Of a stretch of 64,000 nt of DNA, positions 8,062-16,750 are shown piece by piece. The notes under the pieces were generated by a model, which had not been told where the DNA came from, made no database searches, and worked only from the letters and a program-made list of their open reading frames with translations. Origin of the DNA: JAHEFU01 sp041395205 (GTDB lineage Bacteria; 4484-113; JAFGCY01); the NCBI GenBank assembly GCA_041395205.1, contig JAWLAZ010000001.1, forward strand, positions 186,001 through 250,000. The letters run 5' to 3'. The position numbers and the translations under genes are program-made. Numbering within the stretch: the first letter of the stretch is position 1; each line of letters opens with the position of its first letter.

Positions 8062-9966
8062 TCAGTTCATCGGGAACTCATCCTCGGGATAGCTGGCCAG
8101 CCGCCAGATCTGGAAGTAGCGCTTGTTGAGGTCCGAGCTCGGGTTGCCCGGCGGCATCGTGCCATTCTGGATGCGGGCATTGCAGGCGCTGCCGGTATTG
8201 GCAACCTCTGTCAGGGTGCGCAGCGGCGGGTCGACCGCGGTCTGGCTGTCCGGCCTGTGGCAGCTCGTGCATGAATTGCTGACGTAGCTGGCCGCCCAGT
8301 TGTCCCAGGTCGGTCCGCCGGCCTTGAATTCCGTCTCAACATTACCGATGAACTCATCAAGACCGGAGATCGTGAACAGGTAGAACGTATCCCCCTTGTA
8401 GACGAGGCTGTTCACACGGGCGTAGTAGGTCCCGTCCACAAGTCCGGTGACCTCGAAACTGCCATCGGAGCCGGAGTATGCCGTTGCCACAACCGGAACG
8501 GCATTGGTGTCATAGACGTCCACGCGGATGTCCGGGATCCCGTACAGGGTACCGTTGTCATCCCAGACCACCTTGCCGAAACCTGAATGCTCCGGCGGCG
8601 GTGCGGTTCCCGTGAAGTCGATCCCGTTCTCGTTGGCATTGCCGAGGTTGACGAGGCGCACGACCGGGGTGAATGTCCACTTGCCGAGCGCTGGCTTGAG
8701 GTCATACTGCGCAGGCGCCAGATTTGAGAAGCTGTAGTTGCCGTTGACATCCGTGAAAGCCAGCCGGAAGCCCGGGGTCAGGGTGATGGCGACGCCCGCC
8801 ACGGGATTGCTGCCGTCGTTGATGTTGCCACTGATGCTGTAGGTGGGCTGGCCGCCGGTGGATTCGAAGTCCACCCCGCCGACGTCGGTGCCGCTCACGT
8901 TGACATTCTCCGAAGCCGGGTTGAAGGTATAGCCGGCCTGCAGCGGGTCCACGCTGTAACTGCCGTTGGCAACACCCTCGAAGCTGTATTCACCGTCAGC
9001 GCCGGAGACCGTTGTCATGATCGCACCGGGGTTGAGCGTGATTGAGATACCCGGCACGCCGACACCGTCAGCCGTCGCCACCCGGCCGCTGATGTCGATC
9101 CGCGTGCCGGTGAAGTCAATGTCCTGCACCGCACCGCTCACATTCACATTCTGCGTCGGCGGGGAATAGCTGACATTCATGCTCTGGGGCTCGAAGCTGT
9201 ACATTCCGGCGGTCGGCAGCCCGATCAGGAAACTGCCGTCCACATCCGTGACCAGCGTGACATTGTCCGGGTTGGGGCTGACGAAGATGAACTGACTGGC
9301 CAGCGGCTCGCCATGTTCGTCGAGGATCGTGCCGCTGACGCTGTGGTCGTAGATCACGTCGTTGTCAAAACGCACGGAGAGTGACTTCACGGTCGCCGCG
9401 CTGCCGCCGCTGGTCAGCACCGCCACGTAGAACTGCGTGAGGCTGTTGAGGTACAGGCCCTCCGGCAGGTCATAGCTGGCCGGGCCGTCCGTCGGACTCT
9501 GCCACCGCCAGCGGCCCGCCTGGTAGTCGCTGACCGCCACATAGGCCACGCTGCCCGGATTGCAGGTGATGTCCACGCTCAGGCGCTCGGGTTGGTAGCC
9601 GCCGGTGTTGAAGGCGTAGATTGCCCAGGCGGGTTCAGCAGTCGTGCTGGGCAGCACGATCGAGCTGTTCGGAAACAGGCAGTTCGGGCTGGCATTGAAG
9701 ATCCCGTTGCCGTTGTAGGACACGATGTTCGTGAAGCTCAGATTGCGCTCCGGCAGGATCTGTGGATCGCCGAGCGGCAACCCGGGCAGGTCTGCATCGG
9801 GCAGCTGCCCCGTTTCCAGACGCTCATGCGCCGGCAGCGGACTGCTGGCTGCCGTCAGGCCCGGCTGTACGTTGCCGCCACCGCAGGCGGCAAGGCACAG
9901 GAGCGTGATACTCAGCAGGGCAGCGCTCAGCTGCCGCTTCGTGGACGTGTCCAGCACTGGCTTCAT
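8062..9966 (-). CDS. lipoprotein with SDY module, carboxypeptidase-regulatory-like repeats and CXXCH motif
   Basis: The 634-residue precursor has a signal peptide and lipobox LCLAAC. An N-terminal module (AWAIYAFNTGG ... YVAVSDYQAGRWRWQSP) is shared with the lipoproteins at 3451 and 31287. Four or five beta-sandwich repeats of the CarboxypepD_reg type follow (VSGTILDEHGEPL; ISGRVATADGVGVPG; ISGNINDGSNPVAG; VWDDNGTLYGIPDIRVDVYD), each with DG(S/E)Y/F-type turns. Near the C terminus SCTSCHRPDS supplies a CXXCH heme-attachment motif, with no obvious distal Met domain. It could be a surface monoheme electron-transfer or sensor lipoprotein. The start at 9966 has AGGAG 8 bases upstream. Confidence 0.75.
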   Translation of the reverse strand: MKPVLDTSTKRQLSAALLSITLLCLAACGGGNVQPGLTAASSPLPAHERLETGQLPDADLPGLPLGDPQILPERNLSFTNIVSYNGNGIFNASPNCLFPNSSIVLPSTTAEPAWAIYAFNTGGYQPERLSVDITCNPGSVAYVAVSDYQAGRWRWQSPTDGPASYDLPEGLYLNSLTQFYVAVLTSGGSAATVKSLSVRFDNDVIYDHSVSGTILDEHGEPLASQFIFVSPNPDNVTLVTDVDGSFLIGLPTAGMYSFEPQSMNVSYSPPTQNVNVSGAVQDIDFTGTRIDISGRVATADGVGVPGISITLNPGAIMTTVSGADGEYSFEGVANGSYSVDPLQAGYTFNPASENVNVSGTDVGGVDFESTGGQPTYSISGNINDGSNPVAGVAITLTPGFRLAFTDVNGNYSFSNLAPAQYDLKPALGKWTFTPVVRLVNLGNANENGIDFTGTAPPPEHSGFGKVVWDDNGTLYGIPDIRVDVYDTNAVPVVATAYSGSDGSFEVTGLVDGTYYARVNSLVYKGDTFYLFTISGLDEFIGNVETEFKAGGPTWDNWAASYVSNSCTSCHRPDSQTAVDPPLRTLTEVANTGSACNARIQNGTMPPGNPSSDLNKRYFQIWRLASYPEDEFPMN

Positions 9967-10097
9967 CGCAGAATCTCCTGGGATTAAATGGTCCGGCAAT
10001 GACATCCCTCAGTGTTCGCACGCACTGAGCGGCATGAAAGCATACCAAAACCGCAACCAGCTTTTATACCCGGATTTAACCTGCGAAAGCGCGGCGC

Positions 10098-10418
10098 TCA
10101 GTCGTCTTCCACCAGTCTCGCCAGATCCTCCAGCCGGTCGCTCCAGAAGCGTTCATAGCGCTGTACCCACTGCTGGACCTCCCGCAGCGGCAGGGGCCGC
10201 ACATGCTGCCAGCGCTCACGGCCGCGCAGGCGCTCTTCCAGCAGGCCGGCCTCACGCAGGATCCGCACATGCCGGCTGACAGCCGGACGGCTGATCTCGG
10301 GGAAGTGGGCCGCCAGATCCGTGGCCCGCATCGGCCCATGCTCCAGCAGGCAGTCGAGGATCTCGCGGCGGGTGCCATCCGCCAGGGCCCGGTAGGTGTT
10401 GTCCGTCTGCATGCTCAT
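10098..10418 (-). CDS. ArsR-family winged-helix repressor
   Basis: The 106-residue protein reads TYRALADGTRREILDCLLEHGPM, then TDLAAHFPEISRPAVSRHVRILREAGLLEERLRGRERWQH. This is the canonical ArsR/SmtB (SdpR-like) winged helix with the recognition helix at SRPAVSRHVRIL. No metal-binding cysteine pair (CVC) is present, so a metal-independent mode is likely. It is the last gene of a four-gene operon in which every junction overlaps by an ATGA-type stop/start. ArsR regulators paired with SRPBCC proteins are common. The palindrome at 12146-12177 upstream of the operon is the probable operator, implying autoregulation. Confidence 0.9.
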   Translation of the reverse strand: MSMQTDNTYRALADGTRREILDCLLEHGPMRATDLAAHFPEISRPAVSRHVRILREAGLLEERLRGRERWQHVRPLPLREVQQWVQRYERFWSDRLEDLARLVEDD

Positions 10419-10906
10419 GCCCGGGCTCCCTCTTCATTTTCCAGGCGCTGCAGATAGGGAGCCTGGACCCAGCAGTGGTGGTAGACGGAATAGGCGTCTA
10501 GCTGGAACTGCGCCAGCTTCTCGAATCCGCTGTGCACCAGCCGGACCAGGGTGGTGTCAGCCTCCTCCTCCAGCGAGATCAGCACTTCCGTGCTGTCTGG
10601 CCAGAGCCGTCCATCCTCATGCAGCACGCGCCAGCTCATGCGCACCAGCCGCAGCTCCTCAATCTGCAGGACCCGTCCGAAGACCAGCAGGCGCTCAGCT
10701 TCAGAGCTGCCGCTGCTGTCTATCAGCATCCTGCCTCCCGGCCGGGCCTGCCAGTTGAGCATGTTCATCCAGCTGCGCATGCCCTCGGCCGTGCCGATGA
10801 TCCGCCAGATCCGCTCCGGCGTGGCCCGGATGCTGCGGCTGACACTCACGGTGAACTGCTCACGTGAATCGTCAATATTGCCGGGGAAGGGCTGGCCACT
10901 GCTCAC
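10415..10906 (-). CDS. SRPBCC/AHSA1-domain protein (copy 1)
   Basis: The 163-residue protein has the SRPBCC ligand-binding fold of the AHSA1 (Aha1 C-terminal-like) family: FTVSVSRSIRATPERIWRIIGTAEGMRSWM, then a Gly-rich strand PGGRML, RMSWR, and VRLVHSGFEKLAQ in the C-terminal helix. The family binds hydrophobic ligands in a deep pocket. It starts with GTG at 10906. Its stop overlaps the ArsR start, and its start overlaps the ankyrin gene stop. It is paralogous to the protein encoded at 11679-12131 (shared TPERIW/ASRIW, GMRSW, SHSGFEKL). Confidence 0.85.
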   Translation of the reverse strand: MSSGQPFPGNIDDSREQFTVSVSRSIRATPERIWRIIGTAEGMRSWMNMLNWQARPGGRMLIDSSGSSEAERLLVFGRVLQIEELRLVRMSWRVLHEDGRLWPDSTEVLISLEEEADTTLVRLVHSGFEKLAQFQLDAYSVYHHCWVQAPYLQRLENEEGARA

Positions 10907-11682
10907 TGGCTGGCCTCCCCGCTGATGCCAAGTTCCTCAGCGCTGCGGCCGCCATGCTGGCGCAGGATGGCAATGATCCCGGGATGTTCGCCGCGCTGCA
11001 TTGACCAGTCCAGCGCGGTCTTGCCGCGGCTGACGAAGTTCGGGTCCGCGCCCTGTTCCAGCAGCCAGACAGTCATTTCCGGCTGATGCCAGCCGGTTGC
11101 CCCGCCCAGGGCCCAGTCATAGTCCTGCCCGCCGCCATGTTCCACGAGCAGCTCGGCTATGTCCACACTGCCGGAGATCGCGGCATGGAACATCATCGGA
11201 ATCCCATGTGCGCCCGGTCGCGCCGCCAGGCCCGGGTCCCTCATGAGGAAGCCGCGCAGGCCCTCCAGCTGTCCGAGCATCACCGCGCAGTGCACGGTGT
11301 AGGGGGCTCCACTGCCCAGCAGGAACTCCGCGATCCCGCGGTTGGCAACATGGCTCGCGGCCTCGATCCCGGCCTCATCCGTGCTGCGGTTGCGGGCATT
11401 CACGAGCCGCGGCTCCCGCGCGAGCTGCTCGCGTACCTGCTCCAGGCTGAAATGGCAGGGTCCGACGAAGCCGGAGATCAGCTCCTGGTTGGCAGCCTCC
11501 CAGTCCGGGTCGACAGCGAAATTGCCGCCGATGGCTGCACTGCCTTTGCTGACAAATTTCTCAGGTGTCATTGTTTCTTCCTTGATCACGCTCTGTGCTG
11601 CAGCACTGCCACCCAGAAGCGGGATGGCGAGCGCAGCCAGGCTGAGTTTCCTGATGAAGTCCCGCCGGCTGCCGGTCATCAA
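10903..11682 (-). CDS. Tat-exported ankyrin-repeat protein
   Basis: The 259-residue precursor starts MMTGSRRDFIRKLSLAALAIPLLGG, a twin-arginine signal peptide. The mature part has several ankyrin-like repeats (ASHVANRGIAEFLLGSGAPYT; HAAISGSVDIAELLVEHGG; EMTVWLLEQGADPNFVSRGKTALDWSMQRGEHPGIIAILRQHGG). Ankyrin repeats mediate protein binding. Its position between two SRPBCC genes, with overlapping reading frames, says the three products are made together. However, this one should act outside the cytoplasm while its neighbours lack signal peptides. Confidence 0.8.
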   Translation of the reverse strand: MMTGSRRDFIRKLSLAALAIPLLGGSAAAQSVIKEETMTPEKFVSKGSAAIGGNFAVDPDWEAANQELISGFVGPCHFSLEQVREQLAREPRLVNARNRSTDEAGIEAASHVANRGIAEFLLGSGAPYTVHCAVMLGQLEGLRGFLMRDPGLAARPGAHGIPMMFHAAISGSVDIAELLVEHGGGQDYDWALGGATGWHQPEMTVWLLEQGADPNFVSRGKTALDWSMQRGEHPGIIAILRQHGGRSAEELGISGEASQ

Positions 11683-12131
11683 GACTGCTCCGCAAGTGCT
11701 GCGAGCCCAGCCAGCACATCGCGGCTGGTCCAGCCCGTGACATAGCCCTCCAGTTCGCGGGCGGCATCCGGCAGCTTCTCGAAGCCCGAGTGGCTGAGCC
11801 GCACCATGCAGCCGGACTCCTGCTCTGTGAGGCTGATGCTGATCACGGTCGGCTCCGGCCAGGCCTGCAGCGTGCCGGTGTCGAACTCCTGCCAGCTGAA
11901 GCGGATCCGCTGCAGAGGCATAAGTTCCAGCACATTGCCGAACATCAGCCAGCGCGTGCCATCGTGCGTGACATCAAACAGCACCCTCCCGCCGGGCTGC
12001 GCTTCAAAGGTCCGCGGGCCGAGCCAGCTCCGCATCCCGTCCTCACTGGAGATGATCCCCCAGATCCGGCTGGCCGGCGCCTTGATCATGCGCTCCAGCT
12101 CCACTGCCATCGCCTGCCTGCTGCTGTCCAT
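11679..12131 (-). CDS. SRPBCC/AHSA1-domain protein (copy 2)
   Basis: The 150-residue protein is the first gene of the ArsR-controlled operon. It reads VELERMIKAPASRIWGIISSEDGMRSWLG, PGGRVLFDV, RIRFSWQEF and CMVRLSHSGFEKLPDA, the AHSA1 pattern also seen in its paralogue at 10415. AGGAG lies 7 bases before the ATG. The operon promoter region contains a perfect inverted repeat (12146-12177). The ligand is unknown. Confidence 0.85.
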   Translation of the reverse strand: MDSSRQAMAVELERMIKAPASRIWGIISSEDGMRSWLGPRTFEAQPGGRVLFDVTHDGTRWLMFGNVLELMPLQRIRFSWQEFDTGTLQAWPEPTVISISLTEQESGCMVRLSHSGFEKLPDAARELEGYVTGWTSRDVLAGLAALAEQS

Positions 12132-12145
12132 GATTCCGCTCCTGA

Positions 12146-12177
12146 ATAATTATGTAACCATACTGTTACATAATTAT
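12146..12177. promoter_or_regulatory. 13-bp inverted repeat, probable ArsR operator
   Basis: The arms ATAATTATGTAAC (12146-12158) and GTTACATAATTAT (12165-12177) are perfect inverted copies with a 6-base spacer. The palindrome lies 15-46 bases upstream of the first gene of the ArsR/SRPBCC operon, overlapping where the promoter must be. Such AT-rich 12-13 bp dyads are typical ArsR-family operators. It stands out in an otherwise GC-rich region. Confidence 0.8.
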
Positions 12178-12423
12178 CGCAGGAATGCAAGCCGCTCTGT
12201 TCGGCAAGTGGACAGTATTCAATTGAAAATGCGAAACCTGTACGAAGGTGAAGCATGTCCAGTATTTCCAATTGAGCAGATCACTGAGACAGGCTGAACA
12301 ATTCCGGGCAGGACAAGGTCTCAGATCTGCTGGGTGGCGGCTGAATGCGCCTGCACCCCGAGCTGATAACAGTATGAATTGATTTGATTGATGCAGGTGG
12401 GAAGCCTGAATGGGAGTTGGATA

Positions 12424-14175
12424 ATGGGACATACCTTCATCAGACCGGTTGCTGCCGGCTTCGTGATCACCCTTGCCCTGCTCTGCGGACTGCTGCAGCT
12501 GCAGGCCGTCGCTGCACCGGAGGAATCCCCGCCGGACAGCCGCTGGTTCAGTCAGCGCACGGAGGACAGCGGATATGTGCGCACGATCGTGAATGCGATC
12601 CAGCCGCTGGATGCCCCCGGCAATCCATACAGCGGTATGTACAGCGACTGGGACCGCTGGGCGATGCAGAACTTCCAGTCCGGCATCACCATCAGCGAGA
12701 TAAGTGAGATGTTCCAGTATCCCTATGATCCGCAGCCGGACGCAAACGGCATGGTGCGGCAGTGGATGGACATGCGTGTGGACAGGGATGGCTTCCTTGT
12801 TCCCTGGACACATTTCCTGGAGGGCTGGGGTAATCCGGAACTGCCGTACGGAAATTCCGGACAAATGGGCGAGAGTCTGGCCGTGGCCCTTGCCGTTGGG
12901 ATGATCGACAGTGACCTGCATGCCGACTGGAAGTCGGCCATTGAATCCGCCAGGAGCCTGAGCCGGGCGAAGACCAGTGCGCCGATCCCGGCCTGGATCG
13001 GTGAACAGCCACCGCTGGAGCTGATCGGACTGCCCAATGGGGAGTTTGCGATCCGTGGTCCACTCGGCCTGGATCTTGACGACCGGGAGAATGATGAGAT
13101 TGCCAACATTGAGTTCCGGGAGCATTGGTACCGCTACAGTGCGGATGGCAAGCTGATTGCCATGGACAATGCCGGTGAACCTGGTCCCAATTTCCAGCAC
13201 TGGATGGCCCTGTTCCTGCCCGGTCTGGATGAACTCGTGGAGGAGCAGCGCGCGCAGGGGCTGCAGCCGATGTACGGTATCGGAATCATCGGTTTCTATG
13301 AGCCGGAGGAACCGAAGGAGCAGACTTATGATGAGCTGTCCCTGCGCTGGGATCCCGGTACACATTTCCAGAAGAGCTATGATTTCAGGTCAGCCTACGA
13401 TTATCTCGGAAATGAGGTGGATGCGACGGAGCATGTCTCCCGGTTCGGCACCATCTCCAGGCTGCCCGGCGTCTGGAGCATGCGCTACAAGGAAATCGGC
13501 CCGACCTACCAGGCCCAGCTGGATATGGGTCTGACAACGCGCAGCAGTGTTTCACCCTATGCCGGCAGTCCGCAGGGCCCAAGGATCGCGGGCCCGGATT
13601 ACCGTCTGCCAGTCTATGCGCGGATCGCCAGGCGAACTACTGACGATATGCCTGCGTCCGTCGAGCTGCGGCCGCTGGATGACCCGGCCAATCCCTGGCG
13701 CGGGCAGTACAGCCGTTTTGACATCATGAACTACGATGCCAGCCAGCAGGGAAATCTGGCAATGTCCAGGCTGTTCAGGGAGAAGGATGCTGCCAACCGC
13801 GAACTGATAGAAGAGGCCAAGGAGCAGGGCCAGACGATTGAGCAGTTCCGCGAAGCACACCCTGACTTCAACACCGGTGTAAGTTCCGAGCGCCTGCGGG
13901 AAGCCGGCATCGTGGACATGTACAACTACGTGAGCCCTGAGGGCTGGATGGTTCCGCTGGCAATCAGTTCGGCCTGGCCCCGGGACATGGAGATGGATTC
14001 AGGGAGATACACATACTCTCCGGAAGTGCAGGAACTGATGAGCTACCGGCTCAGCAACGATGTGCAGCTCAGCGATACGGAACTGCTTGAGTTTGAGGAA
14101 TGGCAAACCACTCTCAGGACACTGTACAGGATTGTCAACCCGGGCCCTGAGCCCGGCACCGCAGTTAACCAATAA
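12424..14175 (+). CDS. secreted 'RPLDDP' repeat protein (paralogue 1)
   Basis: The 583-residue precursor has a signal peptide (FVITLALLCGLLQLQAVAA). Two copies of a motif are present: IQPLDAPGNPYSGMYSDWD (about residue 55) and LRPLDDPANPWRGQYSRFD (about residue 415). The same motif occurs twice in the adjacent gene. Also shared are PIPAW(I/L)G(E/Q)xPPLEL, PxGEFxxRGxLGL and WYRYSAxGxL. The protein has no Cys-rich or recognised catalytic pattern. The start at 12424 has GGGAG 7 bases upstream and directly precedes the signal peptide. It forms a pair with the gene 10 bases downstream. Function is unknown. Confidence 0.75.
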   Translation: MGHTFIRPVAAGFVITLALLCGLLQLQAVAAPEESPPDSRWFSQRTEDSGYVRTIVNAIQPLDAPGNPYSGMYSDWDRWAMQNFQSGITISEISEMFQYPYDPQPDANGMVRQWMDMRVDRDGFLVPWTHFLEGWGNPELPYGNSGQMGESLAVALAVGMIDSDLHADWKSAIESARSLSRAKTSAPIPAWIGEQPPLELIGLPNGEFAIRGPLGLDLDDRENDEIANIEFREHWYRYSADGKLIAMDNAGEPGPNFQHWMALFLPGLDELVEEQRAQGLQPMYGIGIIGFYEPEEPKEQTYDELSLRWDPGTHFQKSYDFRSAYDYLGNEVDATEHVSRFGTISRLPGVWSMRYKEIGPTYQAQLDMGLTTRSSVSPYAGSPQGPRIAGPDYRLPVYARIARRTTDDMPASVELRPLDDPANPWRGQYSRFDIMNYDASQQGNLAMSRLFREKDAANRELIEEAKEQGQTIEQFREAHPDFNTGVSSERLREAGIVDMYNYVSPEGWMVPLAISSAWPRDMEMDSGRYTYSPEVQELMSYRLSNDVQLSDTELLEFEEWQTTLRTLYRIVNPGPEPGTAVNQ

Positions 14176-14184
14176 GGTCATCCA

Positions 14185-15765
14185 ATGCGAAACATCTCAG
14201 CTTCTTCCATGATGGCCCAGCTGGCGGTGCTGCTGCTGGCAATGTCCATGGCTGCGCATGCAGCACAGCCGGAAATGCAGACGGCCAGCGAGCTGCGGCC
14301 GCTGGATGACCCCGCCAATCCATACCTCGGTCAGTATGAGGAATGGGATGTCTGGGCCCATGAGCATCATCGGCCGGACATCACTTCCCACAACGAGCTA
14401 TTCAGCGAGTTTCCAGCGGGAACACCACCGCAGGCCGCTGACAACGGCATGCAGAAGCGGCACCTTGAATTGCCAGTCGACGCCGCAGGCTGGCAGATTC
14501 CCTGGCGTATCTATCAGCAGCGCATTCAGCAGGCGAAGCTGGATGGCATCTCTTTTGAGGATCTGCCGCGCGAGCGCACGCTGTTTGCAGCAGGCCTGAT
14601 CAGCCCGCAACTCTGGCAGCAGCGTGAGCAGGTCCGGATAGACCTGCGCGCAGCGGCCCTGCCGCCGATACCGGCCTGGCTGGGGCAGGACCCTCCGCTG
14701 GAGCTGCAGTTCATGCCCGACGGCGAGTTCGTTGCCAGGGGACGTCTCGGACTCGTGCCGCACAACATGCGCCCGGTGGATTGCCTGAAGCTCGGCAGGG
14801 ACGAGCGCTGGTACCGCTACAGTGCGCAGGGCGAGCTGCTCGGCCGGTCAGACTATTACTTCCCCGGCATGCTTGACAGCAACTGGATGTACATCTACTG
14901 GCCCGGTCTCGAACAGCTGACATACGACATGCAGGCGCAGGGCCTGGAACCCTGGACGCACGGACGCTGCGTGTTCTTCGGCAGGCCGCAGTCCGAATGG
15001 GACAGCCCCGGTGATGCCGAGCCGGGCTACTTCAGCCGCTGCTTCAACTACCTCGGTGAGGAACAGGACGTCACAGAGGCCTGGCAGTCCGCTGATCGCC
15101 TGGCGGATCTGCGCCTGTTTGGCAACGATGTGCGGGAGATCCACCAGACCCAGCTGCGGCAGGGCATTGCCGTTGCGCAGGATACCTCGCGCTTTGAGGG
15201 ACTGGCCAACGGCCCCGTGCGTGTCAGGCCGGATGATTCCCGCCCCATGCTGGCGCGACGCAGTGCCCTCGCCGACTGGCAGCTGAGCATGGTGGAGATC
15301 CGTCCGCTGGACGATCCTGACAACCCCTGGCGCGGGCAGTACTCTGAATGGGACCTCCTATGCATCGGGGCCTTCAGCCGCGGCGAGGAGCCGCTGCAGG
15401 AGCTGTACGCCCTAAAACGCGCCAGCCTGCTGGGAGAAGAGATGGCCATGCCGCGGCCTGGCATGACACTCGACGAGCTGAAGGATATGGACACGGTCAC
15501 TCTTTCCAGTGAGGAAATCAGCGAGCAGCGCATCGTTTCGCTCAGCAACCATGTCAGCCGGGACGGCTGGCTGGTGCCGGACAGTGTTGCCACGGAACTC
15601 AACCTGATCATCAGGCAGGGTGAGCGCGAAAGGCAGGACCTGCGCAGCAATGAATTCCTGGCAGAGATATCAGTGCATGTGCGGCTCGATGAAGCGGCAT
15701 ACCTGCGCTACGAGGCCTGGCAGTCTGAGCGAAATGTTGCACTCAGGCTGAAACCGGCGAGTTAG
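14185..15765 (+). CDS. secreted 'RPLDDP' repeat protein (paralogue 2)
   Basis: The 526-residue precursor has a signal peptide ending AAHAAQ. Two motif copies, LRPLDDPANPYLGQYEEWD (about residue 36) and IRPLDDPDNPWRGQYSEWD (about residue 372), match those of the upstream gene, from which it is separated by 9 bases. The full-length similarity indicates tandem duplication. WYRYSAQGELLG and PPIPAWLGQDPPLEL are further shared blocks. No enzyme signature is visible. Its stop overlaps that of the convergent gene at 15762 by 4 bases, leaving no room for a terminator between them. Confidence 0.75.
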   Translation: MRNISASSMMAQLAVLLLAMSMAAHAAQPEMQTASELRPLDDPANPYLGQYEEWDVWAHEHHRPDITSHNELFSEFPAGTPPQAADNGMQKRHLELPVDAAGWQIPWRIYQQRIQQAKLDGISFEDLPRERTLFAAGLISPQLWQQREQVRIDLRAAALPPIPAWLGQDPPLELQFMPDGEFVARGRLGLVPHNMRPVDCLKLGRDERWYRYSAQGELLGRSDYYFPGMLDSNWMYIYWPGLEQLTYDMQAQGLEPWTHGRCVFFGRPQSEWDSPGDAEPGYFSRCFNYLGEEQDVTEAWQSADRLADLRLFGNDVREIHQTQLRQGIAVAQDTSRFEGLANGPVRVRPDDSRPMLARRSALADWQLSMVEIRPLDDPDNPWRGQYSEWDLLCIGAFSRGEEPLQELYALKRASLLGEEMAMPRPGMTLDELKDMDTVTLSSEEISEQRIVSLSNHVSRDGWLVPDSVATELNLIIRQGERERQDLRSNEFLAEISVHVRLDEAAYLRYEAWQSERNVALRLKPAS

Positions 15766-16667
15766 TTCAGCTGGCGGATGCTGGGCTTTAAGTCCAGCTT
15801 GTTGAGGTAGACCTCGTAGCTTTCCGGCGAGATGATGTCGCCCTGCTTGCGGATCAGCGCCATCAGGCAGCTCTCCAGCACGTTCATGCCGAAGCTGCGG
15901 CCCTCGATCACCGGCGTGGTGGTGATCAGCCAGCCCAGCCCGCGCTCCTTCAGCAGCGCTTCATCCTCCGCCGTGGTGGTGTTGGTGAGGATCACCTTGC
16001 CGTCCAGCCTGGGCGGGATATTGCGCCGGATGTAGTGGAAATCGCCGCAGATCCAGTCCGCCCAGTTGAACAGCTCACTGTGCTTGGGCTTGTGCTCCTT
16101 CTGCTTGTCACCGGTCGGGTAGATCAGCTGGAAGGGCAGGCGCGTGATCACCGGAGCCACCACGCAGGCGAAGTTGTAGACGGCCTGCAGGCGCCTGAGC
16201 GGAATCGGGATGTCGAGCGCGAAGATCAGGTCGCCGTAGATCACCTCATCGCAGTACTGGCTGATGCCTTCGGCCATGCCCCAGCGGTCCACCGCGCTGA
16301 CCACCAGCGCCTTGCTGCCCTGCATCGGGCGCTCGCTGAAGTTCTCGCTCAGCCAGTCCACCATCTGCCGCTCAAGGGTCAGCTTCAGCCCGCTGCCATC
16401 CGCCACCGGGGTGGTCCTGGCCTGGTCGGCGAGGCGCTTGGCATCGCGGATCATCCAGCGCTTCCTTCTGGCGCAGAGCCAGAGGTCGATGCCCCCGAGC
16501 CCGATCGCATCCACCTCGCCATCCAGTTCGGCGATCAGGCGCATTGCCTCGGGGAAGTCGCCGTCGGTGCCCTTGCGCACCAGCTCCACTTCCTCACCGA
16601 GGAAGTTCGCGCGCGATGACTTGTCGCGTGAGCTGGAACCGAGGGAAACCGAGACTACTCGCAGCAT
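15762..16667 (-). CDS. conserved protein of the family often labelled 'quinate 5-dehydrogenase'
   Basis: The 301-residue protein begins MLRVVSVSLGSSSRDK, continues with GTDGDFPEAMRLIAELDGEVDAIGLGGIDLWL, and contains KALVVSAVDRWGMAE, GDLIFALDIPIPL, ITRLPFQLIYPTG and EGRSFGMNVLESCLMALI. I recall this pattern from a widespread family that carries the name quinate or shikimate 5-dehydrogenase in databases, a name I would not trust. The central VSAVDRWG and WLITTTPVIEGRSFG blocks look like nucleotide- or sugar-binding loops. The minus-strand TATAAT (16674-16679) ends 6 bases before the ATG with no Shine-Dalgarno sequence, so the mRNA is probably leaderless. Confidence 0.7.
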   Translation of the reverse strand: MLRVVSVSLGSSSRDKSSRANFLGEEVELVRKGTDGDFPEAMRLIAELDGEVDAIGLGGIDLWLCARRKRWMIRDAKRLADQARTTPVADGSGLKLTLERQMVDWLSENFSERPMQGSKALVVSAVDRWGMAEGISQYCDEVIYGDLIFALDIPIPLRRLQAVYNFACVVAPVITRLPFQLIYPTGDKQKEHKPKHSELFNWADWICGDFHYIRRNIPPRLDGKVILTNTTTAEDEALLKERGLGWLITTTPVIEGRSFGMNVLESCLMALIRKQGDIISPESYEVYLNKLDLKPSIRQLN

Positions 16668-16673
16668 CGGCCG

Positions 16674-16679
16674 ATTATA
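16674..16679 (-). promoter_or_regulatory. -10 hexamer 6 bases before a start codon
   Basis: On the minus strand a consensus TATAAT is followed by six bases and then the ATG at 16667. This spacing places transcription initiation at the start codon, predicting a leaderless mRNA. Confidence 0.6.
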
Positions 16680-16750
16680 GACCCGGAATCACAGTCGCAC
16701 CGGGCCGGATCGGCAGTGGACTTGGCTAAGATATATGTGTGGAGGACCGG

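Noticed and set aside
12182..12400. Small genes or ncRNA between the ArsR operon and the RPLDDP pair
   Set aside because: Only an imperfect direct repeat around CAGTATT-CAATTGA was seen, with no start signals or stable fold.
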